Source: an uncultured Lachnospiraceae bacterium (GTDB lineage Bacteria; Bacillota; Clostridia; Lachnospirales; Lachnospiraceae). Taken from it: a DNA stretch of 64,000 bases. Made by a program: the position numbers and the translations under genes. The DNA lies in NCBI GenBank assembly GCA_910586615.1, contig CAJUJP010000022.1, positions 1 through 64,000 of the forward strand, read 5' to 3'. Each line of letters begins with the position of its first letter. Within the stretch, counting starts at the first letter, position 1. The notes below the pieces were generated by a model. That model saw only the letters and a list, made by a program, of their open reading frames with translations. It was not told where the DNA came from and did no database searches. Positions 8,516 through 16,531 of the stretch are shown here, in pieces.

Positions 8516-8758
8516 CTAATTATCCAAGACTTCCTGTAAAGCACATGCCAGCTGATCAGGGCAGGATGTATTCTTAAACCCGCACTTGATCCCCCGCAGC
8601 TTACCGATCGCATCCTCGATCCGCATACCGGCAACCAGACTTGATATTCCCTGCAGATTCCCGTTACAGCCTCCTGTAAATTCGACAGATTTGATAATGC
8701 CGTCTTCTACTTCCAGATCGATCGTTTTTGAACATACTCCTTTTGGATGATAAACCAT
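8516..8758 (-). CDS. TSCPD-domain protein (TIGR03905 family)
   Basis: 80 residues with the name-giving TSCPDQLACAL motif near residue 67 and a GGCNGNLQGI loop near 30. The small domain is related to the C-terminal TSCPD domain of class II ribonucleotide reductases; its own function is unknown. Four cysteines are present. GGAGGG lies 7 bases before the ATG. It is cotranscribed with murG by spacing. Confidence 0.88.
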   Translation of the reverse strand: MVYHPKGVCSKTIDLEVEDGIIKSVEFTGGCNGNLQGISSLVAGMRIEDAIGKLRGIKCGFKNTSCPDQLACALQEVLDN

Positions 8759-8820
8759 TCCTATTCCCTCCAGTTTACGATATTATATTTTCCCGAATAA
8801 GTCCTTTTTACACAAAATCA

Positions 8821-8852
8821 GTACATCAGCATGATTTTTCAATCTGATGTAT
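8821..8852. promoter_or_regulatory. Inverted repeat in the divergent intergenic region
   Basis: TACATCAG at 8822-8829 and CTGATGTA at 8844-8851 form an 8-bp stem in the 303-base gap between the divergent TSCPD gene and the membrane protein gene at 9062. It could be an operator or a leader hairpin; nothing else was identified in the gap. Confidence 0.4.
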
Positions 8853-9061
8853 ATTGTAACATACTTTACCAGCACTTTCCAGATATGTGAAATATATCGT
8901 TACTGTTCACACCCGCACCAGTTTGTGTTACAGGCTGGAAACAATCTGGAAGACCGGGTCACAATTTGACGATGCCTTACAGCTTTTTCACATGGTTTTT
9001 TCTCAATATAATAAAGATACGCAAATGACATTATCAAATTTCAGGAAGGGTGTAACGAATC

Positions 9062-9751
9062 ATGCTTGCTATTTTTTTTCAGCATAAAAATTTCATGACA
9101 GGAATTATGACATTGCTTATCTGTAGTATCATATGCCAGATCGTAATGGGAGTGATATATCACCGCCTGATCTGGGAGACAGAACACATGTCCACCACTA
9201 CGAACAAATCGCTGCAACAGCTTAAACTCAAATTTTCAGGCTGCCGTAAAATCAACGAACGGGTATCAAACGTACCGGTTTTTGTGGACAGGTTTATGAG
9301 CCATATCAAGGTCGGCGGCATTCCTTTGTCTATTCTGAAACACCTGTCCGGACAGCTTATGCTGCTCTCTGTCCTGGTAGCCGGCATCGGCGCCTGCCTG
9401 GCTATCATACATAACGAAAGCTTTTTCCAGATCGCTCCCTTTTATGTGATCAGTTTTCTGGGATTATACTGCTATTTCGCAGTTTCCTCCCTCATTGATA
9501 TACCCGGCAAGATCAATATTCTGCGCATCAATCTGGTGGACTATCTGGAAAACCATCTGGCAAACCGTCTGGAACAGACAGAGCTGGACATGCAGTTGAT
9601 CAGCCCGGAAGAAAAAAAGCCGGCCGGGCAGAAATTCGAACAAAAAACAGAAGCCGGATGTCCTGTCGGCACAGACAAAGACACTGCTCCTGTTTTCTCC
9701 GGTGCGGAGGCCGAGGAACTGGAACTTCTGCTCCAGGAATTCCTGCTCTAA
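9062..9751 (+). CDS. Membrane protein of unknown function
   Basis: 229 residues. One hydrophobic segment lies at about 10-32 and two more at about 98-120 and 125-146. A soluble, charged C-terminal tail of about 80 residues ends in an acidic stretch (GAEAEELELLLQEFLL). The N-terminal TM followed by a Lys/Arg-rich loop resembles a clostridial protein family annotated only as hypothetical; no function is claimed. AGGAAGGG precedes the ATG. It is the only plus-strand gene in the first 27 kb and converges with the DegV gene 7 bases away. Confidence 0.75.
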   Translation: MLAIFFQHKNFMTGIMTLLICSIICQIVMGVIYHRLIWETEHMSTTTNKSLQQLKLKFSGCRKINERVSNVPVFVDRFMSHIKVGGIPLSILKHLSGQLMLLSVLVAGIGACLAIIHNESFFQIAPFYVISFLGLYCYFAVSSLIDIPGKINILRINLVDYLENHLANRLEQTELDMQLISPEEKKPAGQKFEQKTEAGCPVGTDKDTAPVFSGAEAEELELLLQEFLL

Positions 9752-9758
9752 ACCTCCC

Positions 9759-10628
9759 CTATTTTTCGTCCCCCAAAAAGATCAGTCCCACTGCACCCGG
9801 TCCTGAGTGTGCCCCGATACTCGGACCGATGGGTCTGATCACGATATCCGTATAACCGAATCTTTCCGTAATCATATTGGCCACATATCTGGCATCCATC
9901 TCGCAGTCCCCGTGAACGACACCAATGAACACCTGCTTATCCTTATATTCGCCAAGCTTTTCTGCCATATTATTCACCAGCGTGGTAAGTGACTTTTTCC
10001 GGCCCCGTACTTTGTCAAGAGCAACCAGTTTTCCTTCCCTGTCAAAATAAAGAATGGGCTTGATGTTGATCACCGTTCCAAGAATGGCAGAGGATCTGGA
10101 CAGACGGCCGCCGCGGTACAAAAAATTAAGATCATCCACCGTAAACTGAATATTCAGATGAGGACAGTTCTCCCGCGCCCATGCGGCTGCCTCTTCTATG
10201 GTTTTCCCCTCTTCTTTCATCTGCACTGCCTTGCGGATAACAATACCTTCCCCCAAAGATGCAGACAACGTATCAATCACGATGATTTTCATCTCCGGGT
10301 ATTCTTCCATGATCTCATTTGCACCGTTTACGATATTCTCATAACCGCTGCTGAGTGCGGAGGAAAAGCTGATATGCAGAATATCCTTTCCCTGTTTTGC
10401 ATATTCCTCAAACCGTTCCCTGATCACAGCCGGATTGCTGGCCATGGTGGCCGCTTTTTTGCCTGCCCGCATTGCATCATAAAATTCTTTTACCGTCAGT
10501 TCCTTGCCGTCGCCGTACATTTCATCTTCTATCGTATAATAGTGAGGAATAACGCCCACACCGTGTTCCGCCAGATATGCCGTATCCATATCAGAGTTAC
10601 TTTCCGTTGTTATCACAAATTCCCGCAT
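9759..10628 (-). CDS. DegV family fatty-acid-binding protein
   Basis: About 289 residues covering the two-domain DegV/DAK1-like fold: TTESNSDMD at the N-terminus, the HISFSSALSSGYEN ligand loop near residue 95 and DTLSASLGEG near 125, then LYRGGRLSRSSA and a C-terminal GPSIGAHSGPGAVGL. Family members bind fatty acids and can act as FakB for fatty acid kinase; no fakA is nearby. AAGGTG 6 bases before the ATG at 10628 favours this start over 10649. Confidence 0.93.
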   Translation of the reverse strand: MREFVITTESNSDMDTAYLAEHGVGVIPHYYTIEDEMYGDGKELTVKEFYDAMRAGKKAATMASNPAVIRERFEEYAKQGKDILHISFSSALSSGYENIVNGANEIMEEYPEMKIIVIDTLSASLGEGIVIRKAVQMKEEGKTIEEAAAWARENCPHLNIQFTVDDLNFLYRGGRLSRSSAILGTVINIKPILYFDREGKLVALDKVRGRKKSLTTLVNNMAEKLGEYKDKQVFIGVVHGDCEMDARYVANMITERFGYTDIVIRPIGPSIGAHSGPGAVGLIFLGDEK

Positions 10629-10731
10629 TGGCTTCACCTTTTCCTCCATTCAAATTTCTGTTATATATTTTCTGACTACCTGTTCAGTCTACCACAAAAT
10701 TATTTCCGTGAACAGCCGCGGCGGAGAATTA

Positions 10732-12333
10732 CTATCTTCCGTACACCGCAATCCCCGGACCGGCATAATATTCCTTAGGGCTGCAACGGAACAGATCCAG
10801 ATAGCCGATCCGGTACTTCCACTCTTTCCCGTATGTAATACCGTCATAGTTTTGTAAAAGCGTATACTTCCCGATTTTCTCATCATAGGCGGCTTTCAGG
10901 TCAGGATACATATATCCCCCCTGTTTCACCAGATAGTCTTTGCGCTGGTTAAAATATCCGGTGGCATATTCCACATCCACATAATATTCCTGCTCCCCCA
11001 GCGTATCCGGCAGCCGGCTGATATCCTCACCGATCTCAATCACTTCATAGCGCTCCCTGTCTATGACCGGTGCAAAAGAAGTGCAGTAAATCACCGCCCC
11101 CTGAGGAATTTTTTCTTCAAGATACTGCGCCGCGCGGGTATAGGACAGTTCATATCGATAGCCGTTGACCACCGCCGCCACGTTACACAAAACCATCAGC
11201 GCCGTTACCAGGGGCAGAATCCATTTCCGGTCAAGATTCCTTTTCTTTAACAGCCGGCGTATCTCCGCCAGTCCGTACACCATAAAAAGAAAGACAAAGG
11301 GCATAACCAGGGATAAATTTCTCCCCAGCAGAATCTTATACCTGGACAAAAACAGGATCAGAATCACCGGCATAATCAGAAATACCACTGCCTGCTGCCG
11401 CTCCTTTTTCCGGATCAGATGAAAAATACCAAAGCCAAACAGTACACAGCCTGCGATCCCGTAGCCGGTCAACAGATACGCCTGAAGATATCCCAGCAGC
11501 GGCAGATTGTGTTCGATTCCCGGATGTCCCCATGCATAATGATTTAAATTATACAGATTATCCCAGACAAAAGTCTTAAAGTGAAAGAACATCGAATAAT
11601 TGCACAGGCAGAATACCAGCGCCAGTACAATACAGTTTAAGAAAAACAGATAATTATACCGGTAATTTTTCCAGAATTTCTTCTTAATGTGAAGCGCCAG
11701 CCAGAAGATTCCGAACAGGATCCCATGGTACTTTGCGGCCGCGGCAAGCCCGATGCAGACCGCCAGCAGCGGATACCACAAATAGACCACCCGGTCTTCC
11801 CGCACATCCTGCCAGATCAGACAGCCCAGCAGCAAAATCACATTAGCCACAGCATAGATCATCGTATCCGGTCCCGTATAGTATAAATAAGCATATCCGT
11901 ACAGAGAAAAAACCGAAAAAACCAGACCGGCAATCCCAAGCAGCCGCTCTCCCGTCATTTTTTTTACAGCAAAATAAACGCATACATTGGTAAGAAGGGC
12001 CGTGCCGCATACCACATAGCGAAGCAGTATGACCGTTTCCGTTCCTGCCATAAATTTCCCCAGAGTACGGACACCGGCAAGAGCATAATAGAAAGTAAGA
12101 TGAGGATACCGGAAGAAATTCAACACATAAATATCTCCAGTATAAATATGCTGATCTAACAGGCTGTAAATACAGTCCAGAGACAACTGCTCATCCACAT
12201 TCGGATAAAGCGGCAGTTCAAACTGCCAGTGTCTGTAAAATACAAGCAGTCCCGCGATCAGTACTGCAGTCACCGCCGCGGCCGTTCCTGCCTTTTCTTT
12301 TGTTATGATGCCCGTTTTTCTCAAATTTTTCAT
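10732..12333 (-). CDS. GT-C-type membrane glycosyltransferase (ArnT/PMT-like)
   Basis: 533 residues with about 10-12 membrane segments in the first 400 and a C-terminal extracytoplasmic domain. The first outer loop carries NVDEQ near residue 45, the position of the acidic catalytic residue in GT39/GT83-type lipid-linked sugar transferases, and a FFRYPHLTFY motif follows. It probably transfers a sugar from a polyprenyl phosphate donor outside the membrane; substrate unknown. Last gene of the 10.7-21.5 kb leftward operon, 140 bases after the previous gene. Confidence 0.7.
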   Translation of the reverse strand: MKNLRKTGIITKEKAGTAAAVTAVLIAGLLVFYRHWQFELPLYPNVDEQLSLDCIYSLLDQHIYTGDIYVLNFFRYPHLTFYYALAGVRTLGKFMAGTETVILLRYVVCGTALLTNVCVYFAVKKMTGERLLGIAGLVFSVFSLYGYAYLYYTGPDTMIYAVANVILLLGCLIWQDVREDRVVYLWYPLLAVCIGLAAAAKYHGILFGIFWLALHIKKKFWKNYRYNYLFFLNCIVLALVFCLCNYSMFFHFKTFVWDNLYNLNHYAWGHPGIEHNLPLLGYLQAYLLTGYGIAGCVLFGFGIFHLIRKKERQQAVVFLIMPVILILFLSRYKILLGRNLSLVMPFVFLFMVYGLAEIRRLLKKRNLDRKWILPLVTALMVLCNVAAVVNGYRYELSYTRAAQYLEEKIPQGAVIYCTSFAPVIDRERYEVIEIGEDISRLPDTLGEQEYYVDVEYATGYFNQRKDYLVKQGGYMYPDLKAAYDEKIGKYTLLQNYDGITYGKEWKYRIGYLDLFRCSPKEYYAGPGIAVYGR

Positions 12334-12473
12334 GATATGCAGCCGTATTTCCTCTTTTTTCAGCAGTCAGCACACAGACATCCATAACCTCATAAAATCT
12401 GTCGAATGTCTGATTCGCCGCCCTCTTGATCTATATGTTTATCCTGAAAAGAATTTTCGCTCTTATTTATCCT

Positions 12474-14420
12474 TTACCTCACAGCAATTTCATATCTTCC
12501 GTCTGATCTCTGTACCGCCTCCAGAACAACCGTCGGGTCAGATAAAACACGTTTTGACGAAACCTCCACAGGATCTTGATAATAACTGATATCATTGTCC
12601 GGAACGAACGTGATTCCGGCACAAGTCAATTTTACCTTCAGATATTGCAGATAATACTGGTGATCCGATACCTCGCTCAGATCACGAATTTGAACGCTGT
12701 TTACGCCATTCAGTTCCTGCGTGTCAAACGCAAACACAGCAGCCATTTTCAGCCCCGGTATCATATCGGAAGGATAGTTGCCGCGATAACCGATACAGGC
12801 CCAGTTTACTTTCATATCATCAACCCGGTCCGCCACGATTTTGACATTGGAGAAAAGAAGAACCGCGGCTGCGCATAGCGCCAGTTTTCCCCCGACATCA
12901 TGGCATTGTCTCAATTGCAACATGGGAAAACATAAAAAAGTATACCAGTACGGCGATATATAATACAAAAGTTTGCCGCCGCTCCAGGATTTCCCACATA
13001 CGCAAAACAGCAGCACCATCGTAATGCCGGCCAGACACATTACCCATAAAGTCCATGCCTCACCGTTCCATTTAGCAATAAACGGCCGCACAATACACCA
13101 AAAAATCAATCCGGCAACCAATGCCATAACCCCCGTCAGAATTATTGCCGTCATGCCATAGTATCTATCATAGTTGACCGTCATATTATACAGCCCCGAA
13201 ATCGACAATATATGGTTTATCACCTTGCTGACCGGACCTGTAATCCTTCCTTCATCAATACCATGTCTTCCAAGCCACCATGCATTAAAATAACTAGCCC
13301 ATGACTGCCGTTCATCGCTGACAGATGAAGTGATTTGTGCATGTAAAAAATTGATAATTCTATAATTGACCGATACAAATAAGGTGATTGACAATATCGG
13401 AATTCCCGCGAGGCGTACCATGCACTTACCGTCAATTTTCTTTCTTTTCTTTATCAGCAAAAATATACCCGTTACCATATACAGCGCTCCGTGTACCAGT
13501 GCACTTTCCAGATAAAGCGCAAGCGCCGCTGCTGCCAGTAAAATCATAAGCAGATATCGTCCTCTATCCTCCGGTCTTTTTTCTCCCCCGTCTGTAATTC
13601 CTGTGGCATACTGAAAAAATACCGCCGTCAAAGCTGTCAAAACAGCTATAGAAGAGACTTGAGATACTGCATCTATATCATACTGAATTTGTCCCCAAAA
13701 ACCGATACAGTATAGAGCCGCCGCCACAGCCCAGACTATATTCCGCCCTATGGAGTTTCCTTTCTCTTTTACCGTTACAACGCCAAACAGATAGACCAGT
13801 GAAATCATAATCATTGCCTGCACAAACATTCTATACAGGTAAACTACCCAATAAATCTCCCCGTCAGGGTTCCCGCGAAGCACTGCAATCATCAGTCCGG
13901 CAGATGGTCTGTCCCTGACTGCCCATTGATATCCGCGCAGCAGCACATCACTGACCAGACCGATTTCTTCCTTGCTCCGGCTCTCATACCATCCTATCGG
14001 ATGCATAGACAGCGCCACCGTTTCCTCCACGTAAGTCTGCATATCAGTCGCGTTGCCACGATACACATAATACTGGTCTCTTCCGATCAATCCCGGTATC
14101 AGAATCAACAGCCATAGAAGCAGCACGGCACATAAAGCACCCAGACTGTATCTGCTAATACTTCGCCGCCGGATTCCATCCACTAATGCGGCAACTCCTA
14201 ATATAAGCCATATAGCCCGTATTGTCTCCACGGGCATTCTGCACATAAAATAGAAAAAAGTTGACAGAAGCGTCATTTCAGAAAAGCCGATTACCAGAGA
14301 AAGAAGCTCGATGTGCCTGTTCTCGTTCTGCCCTCTCAAAAATAATCTATATCCTGTCCATTGGCCTATTACATAAATGACACCAATATACAATAACGCC
14401 ATACCAAAATCTAATGCCAA
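12474..14420 (-). CDS. Large polytopic membrane protein, possible GT-C glycosyltransferase
   Basis: About 648 residues with roughly 12 hydrophobic segments and a soluble tail of some 120 residues. An extracellular loop after the fifth segment holds conserved-looking acidic residues (GNATDMQTYVEETVALSMHP). No named family was recognised; size and topology suggest a GT-C enzyme or polymer-handling protein. A TTG at 14420 lies 8 bases after AAGGAGG and is the best-supported start; a GTG at 14447 overlaps the site and an ATG lies at 14402. It begins 45 bases after the GDPD-like gene. Confidence 0.62.
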   Translation of the reverse strand: MALDFGMALLYIGVIYVIGQWTGYRLFLRGQNENRHIELLSLVIGFSEMTLLSTFFYFMCRMPVETIRAIWLILGVAALVDGIRRRSISRYSLGALCAVLLLWLLILIPGLIGRDQYYVYRGNATDMQTYVEETVALSMHPIGWYESRSKEEIGLVSDVLLRGYQWAVRDRPSAGLMIAVLRGNPDGEIYWVVYLYRMFVQAMIMISLVYLFGVVTVKEKGNSIGRNIVWAVAAALYCIGFWGQIQYDIDAVSQVSSIAVLTALTAVFFQYATGITDGGEKRPEDRGRYLLMILLAAAALALYLESALVHGALYMVTGIFLLIKKRKKIDGKCMVRLAGIPILSITLFVSVNYRIINFLHAQITSSVSDERQSWASYFNAWWLGRHGIDEGRITGPVSKVINHILSISGLYNMTVNYDRYYGMTAIILTGVMALVAGLIFWCIVRPFIAKWNGEAWTLWVMCLAGITMVLLFCVCGKSWSGGKLLYYISPYWYTFLCFPMLQLRQCHDVGGKLALCAAAVLLFSNVKIVADRVDDMKVNWACIGYRGNYPSDMIPGLKMAAVFAFDTQELNGVNSVQIRDLSEVSDHQYYLQYLKVKLTCAGITFVPDNDISYYQDPVEVSSKRVLSDPTVVLEAVQRSDGRYEIAVR

Positions 14421-14465
14421 TTTTTCTATCCTCCTTATAAAGTTCACCAGATGAAGATAATGTTT

Positions 14466-15059
14466 TTACGCCATCCAGTCCTTAATGTGATAACTCTTTG
14501 TGCAGACTGCATCAAACACGATGTCCTGTTCCTCTATATACTGCTTATAGACGGACAGCTTCTCCTCCTGTCCTTCCAGTTCCGGCGACACAAAACACAG
14601 TTTGTAACCAAGCTCCTTCAACTCCCGATAGCTGTCTTTGTCCAGAGGAATCCGGGTGAAGCAGTCCACCCACACCCACTCGGCCTTTCCCGCCATATTC
14701 CGGATCGTATCCAGCCCTTCCAGTTCACTGAACCGGAGCGCCACATCCTTTATCCCCAGATCCGTGAGAAGCTTGATCATGGGAAAAGAAGAATCCAGGA
14801 AAAAGTATTTCCCGATCTGATATTTCTCCATGTATTCCAGTACTTTATGCTCGATGCGCTCGCTCTTGATATTCAGAATCATCGTACCGTGATGATATTC
14901 TTTGCAATAATCCTCAAAATCCTCCCCCGCCTCAAAAGGATTGTGGGATATATAGATTCTGCCGTTCAGATCGTCTCTCAGATCCAGTTCCACGCCATAT
15001 TCCTCAGGCAGCTTGCGCAGTTCTTCCAGTGTATTGACTCTGTGTGCTATATATTCCAT
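14466..15059 (-). CDS. Glycerophosphodiester phosphodiesterase-like protein
   Basis: 197 residues, shorter than usual GDPD enzymes (about 240). The pattern AHRVN at residues 5-9, GVELDLRDD at 22-30 and ISHNPF near 37-42 matches the GDPD/PI-PLC barrel with catalytic His, Glu-x-Asp and second His. Later strands (MILNIKSE, FFLDSS, WVDCF) fit the same TIM barrel. It may cut or process a phosphodiester-linked head group of the polymer made by this operon; that is inference from context. Confidence 0.72.
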   Translation of the reverse strand: MEYIAHRVNTLEELRKLPEEYGVELDLRDDLNGRIYISHNPFEAGEDFEDYCKEYHHGTMILNIKSERIEHKVLEYMEKYQIGKYFFLDSSFPMIKLLTDLGIKDVALRFSELEGLDTIRNMAGKAEWVWVDCFTRIPLDKDSYRELKELGYKLCFVSPELEGQEEKLSVYKQYIEEQDIVFDAVCTKSYHIKDWMA

Positions 15060-15080
15060 GTTTTTCGTTCCTTTCTGATG

Positions 15081-15800
15081 TCACAAATTCCCATTCTTTT
15101 TGAGGTTAACACTGAATGCAACGGTTCTCTTAATAAACTTCCATTTTGCCTTCAGACCGGTATTCCATTTGGATTCCCCGTAAATTCTTTCCGGAAACAG
15201 CACCGGAAACCGGACCACCTTCAGATTCCTCTTACGGGCCATATACAGGGCATACAGATCCAGTGAAAAATCATAGGGCGGATTCTCCCAGCTGTCAAAA
15301 AATATCTTCGGAAAGATATTAGGCTGGGCATTGATATCATAAAGTTTCTTACCCAGATAACAGGTCTCGAAGAGGCTCATTCCCGCGGTAAAAAATACAT
15401 CAAAAAGCGGCCTGCCTTTCCGGTTTCCCTTGACAAACACCAGCCCCTTCTCTTCATCTATGATTGCCAGCGCCTTCAAAATATCTGCCGGATCAGTCTG
15501 CATATCCGCATGGGTCCAGCCTATGTATTCTCCCTTGCACTCGCCAAGTCCCTGTAAAATACCGTAGCCGTAGCCCTGATTGACCTCTACCTTCGTGCTT
15601 CGCGCAAAAGAATATCCGGGCAGAAGCTCTGCAAGCACCCGGGCGCTGTCATCCGTAGAACCGTTATCAACCAGAATGACCTCGATATCATCCCTTTCTA
15701 TGACCTCCCTGAAACGGTTCAGAATCAGAGGAATATTCTGTTCTTCATTATAGCACGGCACTACAATGGAAAGTTTTATTTTCTTCTCTTTTTCAATCAT
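15081..15800 (-). CDS. Family 2 glycosyltransferase
   Basis: 239 residues. GT-A fold: SIVVPCYNEEQNIPLIL near the start, ILVDNGSTDDSA near residue 42 and THADMQTDP near 95, which holds the metal-binding DxD-like motif. The C-terminal part resembles polyprenyl-phosphate sugar transferases (DPM1-like) but lacks membrane helices, so the acceptor could be polyprenyl phosphate or the glycan itself. Sits between the HAD and GDPD-like genes in a tightly packed operon. Confidence 0.85.
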   Translation of the reverse strand: MIEKEKKIKLSIVVPCYNEEQNIPLILNRFREVIERDDIEVILVDNGSTDDSARVLAELLPGYSFARSTKVEVNQGYGYGILQGLGECKGEYIGWTHADMQTDPADILKALAIIDEEKGLVFVKGNRKGRPLFDVFFTAGMSLFETCYLGKKLYDINAQPNIFPKIFFDSWENPPYDFSLDLYALYMARKRNLKVVRFPVLFPERIYGESKWNTGLKAKWKFIKRTVAFSVNLKKNGNL

Positions 15801-15822
15801 ATCTTAAATTTTATCTCCTTTT

Positions 15823-16494
15823 TTATAAAGACAGTCCTCCGGCCTCTGACACCACCTTCGCAAACTGCTCCCGGCTTGGTTTTTCGGGATCATAGGGAAA
15901 TACATGCATCCCCGCCGCCCTGGGGCCTTCCACGTCTTTTTCCAGGCTGTCCCCCACAAAAAGCACTTCCTCCGGCAAAAGACCCAGCTTTTTCAGACAC
16001 AGTTCAAAAATCTCCGGCGCCGGCTTCTCTCTACCCGCCTCCTCGCTGGTCACCAGACAGGAAATATCTTTCCCGATCCCCAACGCTTCGATCTTACGGT
16101 GCTGGATATGAGCCGTCAGATCGGTACAGATCATCACACTGATCCCCAGTTCGTGCATCCGGTCCAGAAATTCCCGGACACCTTCGCGCAAAGTCATTTT
16201 TTCCAGAAAAGTACCCCAATAGGTCTCATACATCTGCAGCGAAAGAGGTACAGGATTCACGCCCAGATATTCCAGTGTCTTCTGACTGTACAACAATCTG
16301 TTGTGGGAAGCTCCCACATCCCCCAGCTGCCGTTTCGTCTCTTCTCTGCCAAAAAGATAAGCCTCATCATACTGCTGCTCTGTGATCCCCAGTTCCCCGC
16401 AGGCAAGCCGCCGTACTCTCTCCCGTGCTTCCCGGTCCAGCGGCGCATAAGCATAGAGTGTTTCATCCAGATCACATATTACTGCCTTGATCAT
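15823..16494 (-). CDS. HAD-superfamily hydrolase
   Basis: 223 residues with motif I DLDETLYAY at 8-16, motif II ICTDLT near 118, motif III Lys in GREKPAPEIF and motif IV GDSLEKDVEGPRAAGM. The helical cap places it in subfamily IA. Likely a phosphatase for a sugar phosphate or nucleotide within this operon. AAAGGA lies 7 bases before the ATG. Confidence 0.88.
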   Translation of the reverse strand: MIKAVICDLDETLYAYAPLDREARERVRRLACGELGITEQQYDEAYLFGREETKRQLGDVGASHNRLLYSQKTLEYLGVNPVPLSLQMYETYWGTFLEKMTLREGVREFLDRMHELGISVMICTDLTAHIQHRKIEALGIGKDISCLVTSEEAGREKPAPEIFELCLKKLGLLPEEVLFVGDSLEKDVEGPRAAGMHVFPYDPEKPSREQFAKVVSEAGGLSL

Positions 16495-16531
16495 CTTCGT
16501 TTCCTTTCATTCCAGTCTGCAAAGTTTCATC

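Noticed and set aside
14451..15266. 271-codon plus-strand frame opposite the GDPD-like and GT2 genes
   Set aside because: Spans the junction of two real genes on the other strand and shows no recognisable domain.
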